Assembly: GCF_913775985.1 (NCBI RefSeq)
Contig: NZ_CAJYMB010000012.1
Span: 43,773-107,772, forward strand
DNA: 64,000 nucleotides
From: an uncultured Pluralibacter sp.
Lineage (GTDB): Bacteria; Pseudomonadota; Gammaproteobacteria; Enterobacterales; Enterobacteriaceae
Direction of reading: 5' to 3'
Shown piece after piece: positions 38,662 to 48,231 of the stretch. The notes beneath the pieces are model-generated. The model was not told the origin of the DNA, did no database searches, and saw nothing but the letters and a program-made list of their open reading frames with translations. Position 1 is the first letter of the stretch; the number at the start of each line of letters is the position of its first letter. Position numbers and translations under genes: made by a program.

Positions 38662-40620
38662 ATGAGCCAGGTCCATAAACACCCTATTCCCGCATCTGTT
38701 GCGGAACGCTGCCTGATAAACCCGGAACAGTATAAAACGGACTACCGGCAGTCCGTAAGCGACCCTGACGCCTTTTGGGGCGAGCAGGGCAAAATTCTCG
38801 ACTGGATGACGCCGTACCAGAAAGTTAAAAACACCTCGTTTGCCCCGGGCAATGTTTCCATCAAATGGTACGAAGACGGCACCCTTAACCTCGCCGCTAA
38901 CTGCCTCGATCGCCACCTTGCCCAGCGTGGCGACCAGACCGCCATTATCTGGGAGGGCGACGACGCCAGCCAGAGCAAGCACATTACCTATCGGGCGCTG
39001 CACGCCGACGTCTGCCGTTTCGCCAACGTGCTTACCGATCTGGGGATTAAAAAAGGCGACGTGGTCGCCATCTACATGCCGATGGTGCCGGAAGCAGCGG
39101 TGGCGATGCTCGCCTGCGCGCGCATCGGCGCCGTGCATTCAGTTATCTTCGGCGGCTTCTCGCCGGAGGCGGTCGCCGGGCGCATTGTCGATTCCAGCTC
39201 GCGGATGGTGATCACCGCCGACGAGGGCCTGCGCGCGGGCCGCGCAATCCCGCTGAAGAAAAACGTCGACGACGCTCTCAAAAACCCGAACGTCACCACC
39301 GTTGAACACGTCATCGTACTCAAGCGCACCGGCGGCGATATCGGCTGGCAGGAAAATCGCGACCTGTGGTGGAGCGATCTGATGGCGGGCGCCAGCGACA
39401 GCCACCAGCCGGTGGAGATGGGCGCCGAAGATCCGCTGTTTATCCTCTACACCTCCGGTTCAACCGGCAAGCCGAAAGGCGTGCTGCACACCACCGGCGG
39501 CTATCTGGTGTATGCGGCCACCACCTTCAAATACGTTTTTGATTACCACGACGGCGATATTTACTGGTGTACCGCCGACGTCGGCTGGGTTACCGGCCAC
39601 AGCTACCTGCTGTACGGCCCGCTGGCCTGCGGCGCCACCACCTTAATGTTCGAGGGCGTACCTAACTGGCCAACCCCGGCGCGCATGTGCCAGGTGGTGG
39701 ACAAGCATCAGGTCAATATCCTCTACACTGCGCCGACCGCCATTCGCGCCCTGATGGCCGAAGGCGACAAAGCGATTGAAGGCACCGACCGCTCCTCGCT
39801 GCGCATTCTCGGCTCGGTGGGCGAGCCCATCAACCCGGAAGCCTGGGAGTGGTTCTGGAAGAAAATCGGCAACGAGAAGTGCCCGGTAATGGACACCTGG
39901 TGGCAGACCGAAACTGGCGGCTTCATGATCGCCCCGCTTCCCGGCGCAACCGAGCTAAAAGCCGGCTCCGCCACCCGGCCGTTCTTCGGCGTTCAGCCCG
40001 CTCTGGTGGATAACGAAGGGCAGATTCTGGACGGCGCCACCGAAGGTAATCTGGTGATTACCGACTCGTGGCCGGGCCAGGCGCGGACGCTGTTTGGCGA
40101 TCACGAGCGCTTCGAGCAGACCTACTTCTCGACCTTCAAAAACATGTATTTCAGCGGCGACGGCGCGCGCCGGGACGAAGACGGCTATTACTGGATAACC
40201 GGCCGCGTGGACGACGTGCTTAACGTTTCCGGCCACCGCCTCGGCACCGCCGAAATCGAATCAGCGCTGGTGTCGCATCCGAAAATTGCCGAAGCGGCAG
40301 TGGTGGGCATTCCGCACAACATCAAGGGCCAGGCGATTTACGCTTACGTTACCCTCAACCAGGGCGAAGAGCCGAGCCCGGAGCTGTACGCGGAAGTGCG
40401 CAGCTGGGTGCGTAAAGAGATTGGCCCGCTGGCCACGCCGGATGTGCTGCACTGGACCGACTCGCTGCCGAAAACCCGCTCCGGCAAGATAATGCGCCGC
40501 ATCCTGCGCAAAATCGCCGCCGGCGATACCGGAAACCTCGGCGATACCTCAACGCTTGCGGATCCTGGCGTCGTGGAAAAACTGCTCGAAGAGAAGCAGT
40601 CCATCGCCATGCCTTCATAA
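38662..40620 (+). CDS. acs: Acetyl-CoA synthetase
   Basis: Acs activates acetate to acetyl-CoA through acetyl-AMP in the high-affinity scavenging pathway. The 652-residue length equals E. coli. AMP-binding motif [11 protein letters not shown], the WWQTETGG acyl-site motif and the C-terminal [11 protein letters not shown] with the acetylated regulatory lysine are all present. It heads acs-yjcH-actP; a 217-base gap with a hairpin separates it from yjcH. Confidence 0.98.
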   Translation: MSQVHKHPIPASVAERCLINPEQYKTDYRQSVSDPDAFWGEQGKILDWMTPYQKVKNTSFAPGNVSIKWYEDGTLNLAANCLDRHLAQRGDQTAIIWEGDDASQSKHITYRALHADVCRFANVLTDLGIKKGDVVAIYMPMVPEAAVAMLACARIGAVHSVIFGGFSPEAVAGRIVDSSSRMVITADEGLRAGRAIPLKKNVDDALKNPNVTTVEHVIVLKRTGGDIGWQENRDLWWSDLMAGASDSHQPVEMGAEDPLFILYTSGSTGKPKGVLHTTGGYLVYAATTFKYVFDYHDGDIYWCTADVGWVTGHSYLLYGPLACGATTLMFEGVPNWPTPARMCQVVDKHQVNILYTAPTAIRALMAEGDKAIEGTDRSSLRILGSVGEPINPEAWEWFWKKIGNEKCPVMDTWWQTETGGFMIAPLPGATELKAGSATRPFFGVQPALVDNEGQILDGATEGNLVITDSWPGQARTLFGDHERFEQTYFSTFKNMYFSGDGARRDEDGYYWITGRVDDVLNVSGHRLGTAEIESALVSHPKIAEAAVVGIPHNIKGQAIYAYVTLNQGEEPSPELYAEVRSWVRKEIGPLATPDVLHWTDSLPKTRSGKIMRRILRKIAAGDTGNLGDTSTLADPGVVEKLLEEKQSIAMPS

Positions 40621-40837
40621 CGCTAATGCGCCCCTCTTCTGTTCAGAAGGGGGCCCCGGAAAGGGATACCCCGTACGAAATATCCCTTTCCCCTAACCCT
40701 CTCCGGCACGGAGAGGACGCTGTACGGTGCTCTGACTAAAAACTCTACCCTACCCTTCCTCCCGCTATGTTGGCCGGGGGCGCGCCCGATGCGCCCGCCG
40801 TTCGCATAAAAGGGGATTGACCTCTGGAGATGCTGTG

Positions 40838-41152
40838 ATGAATCAAGATATTTGTCAGCAGATAGAAAATAACGCGCACTTTAGGGAGCTTGTGGAAAAG
40901 CGGCAACGGTTTGCCGCGCTGCTATCGATCATTATGCTTATCGTCTACGTCGGCTTTATTTTGCTGATTGCCTTTGCGCCAGGCTGGCTCGGCACGCCGC
41001 TGTATCCTGGTACCAGCGTCACCCGCGGTATTCCCATCGGCATGGGCGTTATCGTCATTTCATTTCTCCTGACCGGCGTGTACGTCTGGCGGGCCAACGG
41101 GGAGTTTGACCGCCTGACCCGGGCGGTACTGCGCGAGGTGAAAGTACCATGA
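40838..41152 (+). CDS. yjcH: DUF485 inner-membrane protein YjcH
   Basis: A 104-residue membrane protein with two hydrophobic helices (about 29-50 and 66-86) and the DUF485 start [17 protein letters not shown]. It is encoded between acs and actP in most proteobacteria and is thought to assist the acetate transporter. ATG 40838 follows GGAGATGCTGTG; an in-frame GTG/ATG region upstream was not used. Its stop overlaps the actP start (ATGA). Confidence 0.94.
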   Translation: MNQDICQQIENNAHFRELVEKRQRFAALLSIIMLIVYVGFILLIAFAPGWLGTPLYPGTSVTRGIPIGMGVIVISFLLTGVYVWRANGEFDRLTRAVLREVKVP

Positions 41153-42798
41153 GAAAGATCCTGACGGCGCTTGTCGCCACGCTTCCTTTGGCGGCCAGCG
41201 CCGCCGACGCCATCACCGGTGACGTTCAGCGCCAGCCCACCAACTGGCAGGCGATCATCATGTTCCTGATTTTCGTCGCCATGACGCTGTATATCACTTA
41301 CTGGGCCTCGCGCCGGGTGCGCTCGCGCAGCGACTACTACACCGCCGGCGGCAATATCACCGGCTTCCAGAACGGACTGGCCATCTCCGGCGACTTTATG
41401 TCCGCCGCCTCGTTTCTCGGCATCTCGGCGCTGGTATACACCTCCGGCTACGACGGGCTTATCTACTCTCTGGGCTTCCTGGTGGGCTGGCCGATCATTC
41501 TGTTTCTGATCGCCGAGCGCCTGCGTAACCTGGGCCGCTACACCTTCGCCGACGTGGCCTCCTACCGTCTCAAGCAGGGGCCGATCCGCATGCTCTCTGC
41601 CTGCGGATCGCTGGTGGTGGTCGCGCTGTATCTGATTGCGCAGATGGTGGGCGCCGGCAAACTTATCGAACTGCTGTTCGGCCTCAACTACCACGTTGCG
41701 GTAGTGCTGGTGGGCGTGCTGATGGTGATGTACGTGCTGTTTGGCGGCATGCTGGCCACCACCTGGGTACAGATTATCAAAGCGGTGCTGCTGCTGTTCG
41801 GCGCAAGCTTTATGGCTTTCATGGTGATGAAGCACGTCGGGTTTAGCTTCAACCGCTTCTTCGCCGAAGCCATGGCGGTTCACCCGAAAGGCGCGGCGAT
41901 CATGAGCCCCGGCGGGATGGTGAAAGATCCGATCTCGGCGCTCTCCCTCGGGCTCGGGCTGATGTTCGGCACCGCCGGGCTGCCGCATATCCTGATGCGC
42001 TTCTTCACCGTGAGCGACGCCAAAGAGGCGCGCAAGAGCGTGTTCTACGCCACCGGCTTTATGGGTTACTTCTACATCCTGACCTTTATCATCGGCTTTG
42101 GTGCCATCATGCTGGTGGGGGCCAACCCGGCGTTTAAAGACGCGGCAGGCCAGCTTATCGGCGGCAACAACATGGCGGCGGTACATCTGGCAGACGCGGT
42201 GGGCGGCAACCTGTTCCTCGGCTTTATATCGGCGGTGGCCTTCGCGACGATCCTCGCGGTGGTGGCCGGGCTGACCCTGGCGGGCGCTTCGGCGGTGTCG
42301 CACGATCTGTACGCCAACGTCTTTAAAAAGGGCACCACCGAGAAAGAAGAGCTGCGGGTGTCAAAAATTACCGTGCTGGTGCTGGGTGTCGTGGCGATCC
42401 TGCTGGGCATTCTGTTTGAGAATCAGAACATCGCCTTTATGGTGGGGCTGGCCTTCTCCATCGCCGCCAGCTGCAACTTCCCGATTATCCTGCTCTCCAT
42501 GTACTGGTCGAAGCTGACCACCCGCGGCGCGATGCTCGGCGGCTGGCTGGGATTACTGACGGCAATCATCCTGATGATTCTGGGCCCGACCATCTGGGTG
42601 CAGATCCTCGGCCACGAAAAAGCCATTTTCCCTTACGAGTATCCGGCGCTGTTCTCCATCGCCATCGCCTTTATCGGCATCTGGCTGTTCTCCATCACCG
42701 ATAACACGGCGGACGGACGCCGCGAGCGGGAGCAGTTCCGCGCGCAGTTTATCCGCTCTCAGACCGGCATCGGGATTGATAAAGGGCATTCGCACTAG
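41149..42798 (+). CDS. actP: Acetate/glycolate permease
   Basis: ActP is a sodium:solute symporter family (SSS) protein importing acetate and glycolate. The 549 residues match E. coli. A cleavable-looking N-terminus ([10 protein letters not shown]) precedes 13 helices, with [34 protein letters not shown] as the SSS signature. It is coupled to yjcH by a 4-base overlap. Confidence 0.97.
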   Translation: MRKILTALVATLPLAASAADAITGDVQRQPTNWQAIIMFLIFVAMTLYITYWASRRVRSRSDYYTAGGNITGFQNGLAISGDFMSAASFLGISALVYTSGYDGLIYSLGFLVGWPIILFLIAERLRNLGRYTFADVASYRLKQGPIRMLSACGSLVVVALYLIAQMVGAGKLIELLFGLNYHVAVVLVGVLMVMYVLFGGMLATTWVQIIKAVLLLFGASFMAFMVMKHVGFSFNRFFAEAMAVHPKGAAIMSPGGMVKDPISALSLGLGLMFGTAGLPHILMRFFTVSDAKEARKSVFYATGFMGYFYILTFIIGFGAIMLVGANPAFKDAAGQLIGGNNMAAVHLADAVGGNLFLGFISAVAFATILAVVAGLTLAGASAVSHDLYANVFKKGTTEKEELRVSKITVLVLGVVAILLGILFENQNIAFMVGLAFSIAASCNFPIILLSMYWSKLTTRGAMLGGWLGLLTAIILMILGPTIWVQILGHEKAIFPYEYPALFSIAIAFIGIWLFSITDNTADGRREREQFRAQFIRSQTGIGIDKGHSH

Positions 42799-42859
42799 AG
42801 AAAGATTATCCCCGACCTGGGGGCCGGGGAATGACGATGAGGAGACAGCTTGCGGTGAT

Positions 42860-43171
42860 TTATATAGCCGCAAGCTGAGACAAAACCGACGGGCTCTTTT
42901 CAATCATTCGAATCAGCAGCACCGCCTGCCGGTTAGGCCGGGCAAGACCCTGCTCCCAGTTTTGGTACGTTTTGAGGCCTGCGCGCAGGTAGCCCGCAAA
43001 AACGGCCTGCGATAAATTAAGCTGTTCGCGGACTTTAATCAGTTCGCCCGGTGAGATAGCCGGAACCGTAGCGCTGATACGGTGCGTGCGCAGTGTTTTT
43101 TTACCCGCGCTGAACGTATCCCACGCCTCCATACCTTCCTGTAGTTCACTGAAAATATCGCGCTTAGTCAT
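42860..43171 (-). CDS. HigA-like XRE-family antitoxin
   Basis: A 103-residue protein with a C-terminal helix-turn-helix of the XRE type: SPGELIKVREQLNLSQAVFAGYLRAGLKTYQNWEQGLARPNRQAVLLIRMIEKSP. ATG 43171 overlaps the end of the upstream toxin gene by 8 bases. Toxin-first order and this HTH arrangement are typical of HigBA or RelBE2-like pairs, in which the antitoxin represses the operon. The frame can extend to 43219, but the shorter form starts inside the toxin 3' end at normal spacing. Confidence 0.85.
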   Translation of the reverse strand: MTKRDIFSELQEGMEAWDTFSAGKKTLRTHRISATVPAISPGELIKVREQLNLSQAVFAGYLRAGLKTYQNWEQGLARPNRQAVLLIRMIEKSPSVLSQLAAI

Positions 43172-43508
43172 CGCGAGTCCTCCGTTTTGCCTGCTGCAGA
43201 AGCTGGTGCAATATTTCACGCTGCCGGATAGTTAAATCATCCTGCTGATCTTTATCGTAAAGCGTAAAAAGCAGAAAGTGAGACAAAGCAGGGTACCAGT
43301 AATAGATGATTCGAATACCTCCCCGCTTACCTTTGTGCCTGCGCGGATCGGCAAATCGTAACTTCCGCAGGCCTCCCGTGTGCTGAATCACATCACCACA
43401 ATAAGGATCTTTAAGCAGCAATTGCTGTAGCGCTTTAAAGTCATCATCACTAAGGTATTCGGCGCGGTAGCGTTCAAACGCCGGCAGTTCTATGAAGAGC
43501 GCATCCAT
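43164..43508 (-). CDS. HigB/RelE-like toxin
   Basis: A 114-residue RelE-superfamily toxin: MDALFIELPAFERYRAEYLSDDDFKALQQLLLKDPYCGDVIQHTGGLRKLRFADPRRHKGKRGGIRIIYYWY pattern, then FLLFTLYDKDQQDDLT. The GGLRKLRF-x-Arg-x-GKRGGIRIIYYW run is the RNase-type core seen in HigB2/RelE-like proteins, which cleave mRNA on the ribosome. It is the first gene of a two-gene operon, placed after actP. No damage is seen. Confidence 0.86.
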   Translation of the reverse strand: MDALFIELPAFERYRAEYLSDDDFKALQQLLLKDPYCGDVIQHTGGLRKLRFADPRRHKGKRGGIRIIYYWYPALSHFLLFTLYDKDQQDDLTIRQREILHQLLQQAKRRTRDD

Positions 43509-43597
43509 GAGCTTATCTCGTCACTGTTCCAGATGTTAATATATCCCCAACATGGGGATATTTAAATACTGACAGCTAAAAATAAGCAGCGGATCCG

Positions 43598-44287
43598 CTA
43601 AAACATAACCAGCGACACCAGCGGTGCTGCCAGCACGGTGACAATCCCGGACAGCATCATCACCAGGCTGGCAACCATCCCCTCCTGGGGCCCCAGCTCG
43701 TAGGAGTGGGCGGTGCCCGCGCCGTGGGAGGCCGCGCCAAACCCGGCTCCTTTTGCCATCCCTTCCCGGATAGCCAGCCGCATAAACAGCACGTCCCCTA
43801 CCGCCATGCCGAATACCCCGGTGATCACCACAAACAGCGCCACCAGCTCCGGCTGGCCGCCCAGCGGTCCGGCGGCGGCCAGCGCAAACGGCGTGGTTAC
43901 CGAACGTACCGCGAGGCTGCGCTGGATCTCATCGGGCAGGGTAAACAGCCGCGCCAGCCACACCGAGCTGGTGACTGCAACAACGGTCGCGGTGACCACG
44001 CCCGCGCTCAGGGACATCCAGTGGCGGCGGATCACCGCCAGGTTGTCATACACCGGCACCGCGAATGCAATGGTGGCCGGGCCCAGCAGCCACAGCAGCC
44101 AGTGCGCCTCTCCCATATAGTTCTGGTAGGAGATGTGGCCGAACACCAGCAGCAGCACCAGCAGCAGCGGCGTAAAGACCAGCGGCATCAGCGGCAGCTT
44201 GTGAAAGCGGCGGTAGAGGCGCTTGTTGGCATAATAGAGCCCGAGGGTGATCGCCAGGCAAAGAATACTGAGCTGAAAATTATTCAC
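43598..44287 (-). CDS. LrgB/CidB/YohK-family membrane protein
   Basis: A 229-residue membrane protein with about seven helices and the LrgB family blocks LAVRSVTTPFALAAAGPLGG and GAGFGAASHGAGTAHSYELGPQEGM. CidB/LrgB proteins are partners of holin-like CidA/LrgA proteins and take part in control of cell lysis or export of small metabolites such as pyruvate. It overlaps the upstream CidA-like gene by 8 bases, giving a typical two-gene operon. Confidence 0.9.
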   Translation of the reverse strand: MNNFQLSILCLAITLGLYYANKRLYRRFHKLPLMPLVFTPLLLVLLLVFGHISYQNYMGEAHWLLWLLGPATIAFAVPVYDNLAVIRRHWMSLSAGVVTATVVAVTSSVWLARLFTLPDEIQRSLAVRSVTTPFALAAAGPLGGQPELVALFVVITGVFGMAVGDVLFMRLAIREGMAKGAGFGAASHGAGTAHSYELGPQEGMVASLVMMLSGIVTVLAAPLVSLVMF

Positions 44288-44690
44288 GGTTCATCCTGCG
44301 CACTTCATAGCGGTACACTTTATCCACCACCCACGCCGTGCTGCCGAGCACCAGCAGAGTGCTGATAGCAATCACGGCAAAGATGCGCCAGCCGTCGATC
44401 ATCAGCAGCTGGGCGTAGTTCACCACCGCCACCACCGCAGGAACGAAAAACAGCAGCATCTCCGCCAGCAGCCAGCGGGAGCCCGCCCGCACCCAGGCCA
44501 GCGGCACGATGCGAAGAACAATAAGCAGCAGCATCAGCAGCATCCCCACCAGATTGGCGGGCAGCGGCAGATGTCCCCAGTCCACTAAATGCTGCGCAAA
44601 AATAAATAATCCGGCGTACAGCACAACCTGAATCGGCACCAGCAAACGGTGCAGCAAGGCGGGCGCAATGCGCCTCAGGGCCACGGCCAT
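44280..44690 (-). CDS. LrgA/CidA/YohJ-family holin-like protein
   Basis: A 136-residue protein with four hydrophobic segments and the family motif PLPANLVGMLLMLLLI, followed by LLAEMLLFFVPAVVAVVNY. CidA-like proteins form oligomeric holin-like assemblies in the membrane. It is the first gene of the operon and lies divergent from a LysR regulator, the arrangement of CidR-controlled cid operons. Confidence 0.9.
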   Translation of the reverse strand: MAVALRRIAPALLHRLLVPIQVVLYAGLFIFAQHLVDWGHLPLPANLVGMLLMLLLIVLRIVPLAWVRAGSRWLLAEMLLFFVPAVVAVVNYAQLLMIDGWRIFAVIAISTLLVLGSTAWVVDKVYRYEVRRMNRE

Positions 44691-44750
44691 ATCGGGAGTT
44701 CCTGAAAAGATGGGAGGGTTTCATTATAGGGACGCGCCAGCTGCGGCAGA

Positions 44751-44767
44751 AATGAATTAAAATCATT
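44751..44767. promoter_or_regulatory. Candidate LysR-type operator
   Basis: AATGA-ATTAAAA-TCATT is a perfect inverted repeat with a 7-base centre and contains the LysR T-N11-A pattern (TGAATTAAAATCA). It sits in the 102-base gap between the CidA-like gene and the divergent LysR gene, 26 bases before the latter. Confidence 0.55.
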
Positions 44768-44792
44768 AAAGGTATAGTCCCGAGGAATAATT

Positions 44793-45680
44793 ATGGATAT
44801 CAGAACGCTGCGCTATTTCGTCGAAGTGGTACGCCAGCAGAGCTTTACCCGCGCGGCGGGGAAGCTGTTCGTCACCCAGCCGACCATCAGCAAAATGCTG
44901 AAAAACCTCGAGGATGAACTCAACTGTACCCTGCTTATTCGCGACGGGCGCAAGCTGCTGCTGACCGATACCGGCCGGGTAGTGTTTGAGCGGGGCCTCG
45001 CCATTCTCGGCGAGTTTCGCCAGCTCGAAGCGGAGCTCAGCGATATCAACCATTTGCACAAGGGCCTGCTGCGCCTCGGCATCCCGCCAATGGTCGGAAT
45101 GATGATGGCCGGCCCCATTAGCCTGTTTCGCCAGCGCTATCCCGGCGTGGAATTAAAAATTTCTGAATTTGGCGGCCTGACGGTGCAGCAGGCGGTAATG
45201 AATGGCGATCTGGACGTAGCGATGACCGTGCTGCCCGGTGACGAAGAGAGCGGCCTTGCTACCCTGCCGCTGTTCAGTCATCCCCTGTGCGTGCTGGTGC
45301 CGCGCTCCGGCGAGTGGCTGAAGGTTAAAACCCTCGATCCCGAGCAGCTCGCCGCCCATCCGCTACTGATTTACAACGAAGATTTCGCCCTTAACCGCCA
45401 GCTGATGCAGCTGTTTCAGGCCCGCGGTATTACTCCGCGCATCGCGGTTCGCAGCGGCCAGTGGGACTTCCTGGCGGCAATGGTGCAGGCCGGTATCGGG
45501 GTGGCGGTGCTGCCGGAGCCTATTTGCGAGCGGCTCGACAAGAAAACCCTGCGCTGGCTGCCCCTCAACAGCGAGCTGCACTGGTCGCTGGGCATGATCT
45601 GGCGCGACGGCGCCTACCTTTCCCACAGCGCCCGGGCGTGGCTGGAGTGCTGCGAAGGCTTCTGGCAGCCGCCGGCCTGA
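44793..45680 (+). CDS. LysR-type regulator, CidR-like
   Basis: A 295-residue LysR protein. The N-terminal helix-turn-helix is RYFVEVVRQQSFTRAAGKLFVTQPTISKMLKNLEDELNCTLLIRDGRKLLLT, and the effector domain includes LRLGIPPMVGMMMAGPISLFRQRYPGV. Its divergent position to a CidAB-like operon suggests it activates those genes in response to a weak acid such as acetate or pyruvate, as CidR does in Gram-positive bacteria. murQ begins 114 bases downstream on the same strand. Confidence 0.9.
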   Translation: MDIRTLRYFVEVVRQQSFTRAAGKLFVTQPTISKMLKNLEDELNCTLLIRDGRKLLLTDTGRVVFERGLAILGEFRQLEAELSDINHLHKGLLRLGIPPMVGMMMAGPISLFRQRYPGVELKISEFGGLTVQQAVMNGDLDVAMTVLPGDEESGLATLPLFSHPLCVLVPRSGEWLKVKTLDPEQLAAHPLLIYNEDFALNRQLMQLFQARGITPRIAVRSGQWDFLAAMVQAGIGVAVLPEPICERLDKKTLRWLPLNSELHWSLGMIWRDGAYLSHSARAWLECCEGFWQPPA

Positions 45681-45751
45681 CGGTATCCAATCCGCTACCG
45701 GGATCGCAGATCTCGCCATATTCATAAAAAATTACTTAAACACTCCCAGTT

Positions 45752-45770
45752 TTGGAATATATTATTCCAA
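45752..45770. promoter_or_regulatory. Perfect palindrome upstream of murQ, probable repressor operator
   Basis: TTGGAATA-TAT-TATTCCAA is a 19-base perfect inverted repeat ending 24 bases before the murQ start. RpiR-family repressors, including MurR of the MurNAc regulon, bind such inverted repeats. No rpiR or murR gene is in the window. Confidence 0.65.
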
Positions 45771-45794
45771 CCAACCACCATGACCGAGACTGCC

Positions 45795-46706
45795 ATGAAA
45801 ATTGATTTATCCGCCCTGACCACCGAAAGCCGTAACGCCGCCAGCGAAAATATCGATACCTTATCAACGCTGGAGATGCTGAAGGTGATTAACGCCGAAG
45901 ACCAGAAAGTGGCGCTGGCCGTCGAGGCCGAGCTGCCGGCGATCGCCGGCGCGGTGGATGCGATTACCGCCGCGTTCGCCGCTGGCGGACGCCTGATTTA
46001 CTGCGGTGCGGGTACCTCTGGCCGCCTCGGCATCCTGGATGCGAGTGAGTGCCCACCAACTTTCGGAACCCCACGTGAACAGGTGGTTGGCCTGATTGCC
46101 GGCGGTAAAACCGCCATTCTGCAGGCGGTAGAAAACGCCGAAGACAGCCGGGAAATGGGCGAGCAAGATCTGCGCAACCTGGCCCTCAGCGAGCGCGACG
46201 TGGTGGTGGGCATTGCCGCCAGCGGGCGCACGCCGTACGTGATTGGCGCGCTGACCTACGCCCGCAGCGTCGGGGCAAAAACGGCCGCCGTGGCCTGCAA
46301 CCGCGGCAGCGAAATTGGCAAGCTGGCGGACTTCGCCATCGAACCGCTGGTGGGCCCGGAAGTGGTGACCGGCTCCTCGCGCATGAAGGCGGGCACCGCC
46401 CAGAAGCTGATCCTCAACATGCTGACCACCGGGGCGATGATCCGATCCGGCAAAGTGTTCGGTAACCTGATGGTTGACGTGGAAGCCACCAACGCCAAGC
46501 TGCTGCAGCGCCAGGTGAATATTGTGGTGCAGGCCACCGAGTGTACGCCGGCGCAGGCCGAAGCGGCGCTGAACGCCTGCGATCGCCACTGCAAAACCGC
46601 TATCGTGATGCTGCTGGCGGACGTAAGCGCCGACGACGCCCGCGCCCTGCTCTCAAGCAGCCGCGGCTTTATCCGCCAGGCTATTCAGGACATCGGGAGC
46701 CGCTAA
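45795..46706 (+). CDS. murQ: N-acetylmuramic acid 6-phosphate etherase
   Basis: MurQ removes the lactyl ether from MurNAc-6-phosphate to give GlcNAc-6-phosphate in cell-wall recycling. The 303-residue SIS-domain protein shows [42 protein letters not shown] and [27 protein letters not shown] 45795 (MKIDLSAL) aligns with the usual N-terminus; an ATG five codons earlier (45780) has no ribosome-binding site. It is followed 2 bases later by murP. Confidence 0.95.
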   Translation: MKIDLSALTTESRNAASENIDTLSTLEMLKVINAEDQKVALAVEAELPAIAGAVDAITAAFAAGGRLIYCGAGTSGRLGILDASECPPTFGTPREQVVGLIAGGKTAILQAVENAEDSREMGEQDLRNLALSERDVVVGIAASGRTPYVIGALTYARSVGAKTAAVACNRGSEIGKLADFAIEPLVGPEVVTGSSRMKAGTAQKLILNMLTTGAMIRSGKVFGNLMVDVEATNAKLLQRQVNIVVQATECTPAQAEAALNACDRHCKTAIVMLLADVSADDARALLSSSRGFIRQAIQDIGSR

Positions 46707-46708
46707 CG

Positions 46709-48160
46709 ATGGCAAAGCTCACCCCGGCCACCGTCGCGCAGCTGCTGCGCCTCTCGGGTGGCAAAGATAATATCCGCCTCTGCGGCCACTGCATGACCCG
46801 CCTGCGCCTGACGCTGGTTGACCGTAACGCCGCCGACATCGCGGGGCTGAAAGCCGCGCCCGGCGTGCTGGGGGTGATTAACGGCGACGATCAGCTGCAA
46901 ATCATTCTCGGGCCGGGGAAAGCCCAGACCGCCAGCGAGATGATGAGCGCGCTACTGGAAGATGGTGATACCGGGGCAGAAACCGCACCTGCCAGCGCCA
47001 GCCTGAAGGCGCAGGCCAGCGAGCAAAAAGCCAAAATGAAAGGCCGGCAGAACAGCGCCGTGCATAACTTTCTGACTAAATTCGCCACCATTTTTACTCC
47101 GCTGATCCCGGGCTTTATCGCCGCGGGCCTGCTGCTGGGCGTCGCCACCCTGCTGCAGCAGATATTCGCCGTCGACGGCGCGGTGCAGGCACGCTGGCTC
47201 GGCAGCCTGATTGCCTACATGAAGCTGTTCAGCACCGGGCTGTTTACCTTTCTCAGCATCCTGATTGGCTTTAACACCCAAAAGGCGTTCGGCGGCTCCG
47301 GGGTCAACGGGGCGATTATTGCCTCGCTGTTCGTGCTGCGCTACGTGCCGGACGGCACCGTGGGTTACTACGCCGGGATGCCGGATTTCTTCGGGCTGGC
47401 CATCGACCCGCGCGGCAATATTATCGGCGTGCTGCTGGCCTGCATGCTCGGGGCGTGGATCGAGCGCCGGGTGCGACGCATTATCCCTGATGACCTCGAT
47501 ATGATCCTCACCTCCGCCATCACCCTGCTGATTACCGGCGCCGTCACCTTCACGGCGATTATGCCCATCGGCGGCGAGCTGTTCCGCGGAATGTCGTGGC
47601 TATTCCTGCACCTTAACGGCAATCCGTTCGGCACGGCGCTGCTGGCGGGGCTGTTCCTGATCGCGGTAGTGTTCGGCATTCACCAGGGCTTTGTGCCGGT
47701 CTATTTCGCGCTGATGGACGCCCAGGGCTTTAACTCGCTGTTCCCGATCCTGGCGATGGCCGGCGCGGGCCAGGTAGGTGCCTCGCTGGCGCTGTACGTC
47801 CGGGCCAGGAAAGGCGCGGTGCTGCGCACTCAGATCAAAGGGGCGATTATTCCGGGGCTGCTGGGCATCGGCGAGCCGCTGATTTACGGCGTGACGCTGC
47901 CGCGCCTCAAGCCGTTTATTACCGCCTGCATCGGCGGCGCCGCAGGGGGCTTTTTTATCGGGCTGGTGTCGTGGCTGGGGCTGCCCGTTGGTCTCAACAC
48001 CGTGTTCGGCCCGTCCGGGCTGGTGTCGCTGCCGCTGATGACCTCGGGGCAGGGGATCTTCGCCGGAATGCTGGTCTACGCGGCGGGGCTGCTGATTGCC
48101 TACGGCGCGGGGTTTGCGCTGACCTGGCTGTTCGGCAGCCGCAACGTCGATCTCTCCTAG
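46709..48160 (+). CDS. murP: MurNAc-specific PTS IIBC component
   Basis: MurP imports and phosphorylates N-acetylmuramic acid using PEP; it has no IIA domain and relies on Crr. The 483-residue product has an N-terminal IIB domain with the phosphorylated cysteine in [13 protein letters not shown] (C28) and a large IIC membrane domain with [14 protein letters not shown]. The frame is open upstream inside murQ, but ATG 46709, just after the murQ stop, is the coupled start. It ends at a strong terminator. Confidence 0.95.
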   Translation: MAKLTPATVAQLLRLSGGKDNIRLCGHCMTRLRLTLVDRNAADIAGLKAAPGVLGVINGDDQLQIILGPGKAQTASEMMSALLEDGDTGAETAPASASLKAQASEQKAKMKGRQNSAVHNFLTKFATIFTPLIPGFIAAGLLLGVATLLQQIFAVDGAVQARWLGSLIAYMKLFSTGLFTFLSILIGFNTQKAFGGSGVNGAIIASLFVLRYVPDGTVGYYAGMPDFFGLAIDPRGNIIGVLLACMLGAWIERRVRRIIPDDLDMILTSAITLLITGAVTFTAIMPIGGELFRGMSWLFLHLNGNPFGTALLAGLFLIAVVFGIHQGFVPVYFALMDAQGFNSLFPILAMAGAGQVGASLALYVRARKGAVLRTQIKGAIIPGLLGIGEPLIYGVTLPRLKPFITACIGGAAGGFFIGLVSWLGLPVGLNTVFGPSGLVSLPLMTSGQGIFAGMLVYAAGLLIAYGAGFALTWLFGSRNVDLS

Positions 48161-48179
48161 CCCGCCGGTACCTGAAAAA

Positions 48180-48208
48180 AAAGCCTTCTCGCTGAGAAGG
48201 CTTTTTCA
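48180..48208. terminator. Bidirectional terminator between murP and yjcE
   Basis: AAAGCCTTCTC pairs with GAGAAGGCTTT across a 3-base loop, with A-rich sequence before and TTC/T-rich sequence after on both strands. It separates convergent murP and yjcE. Confidence 0.9.
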
Positions 48209-48231
48209 TTAGTGCAGACAATTAGCGGCGA

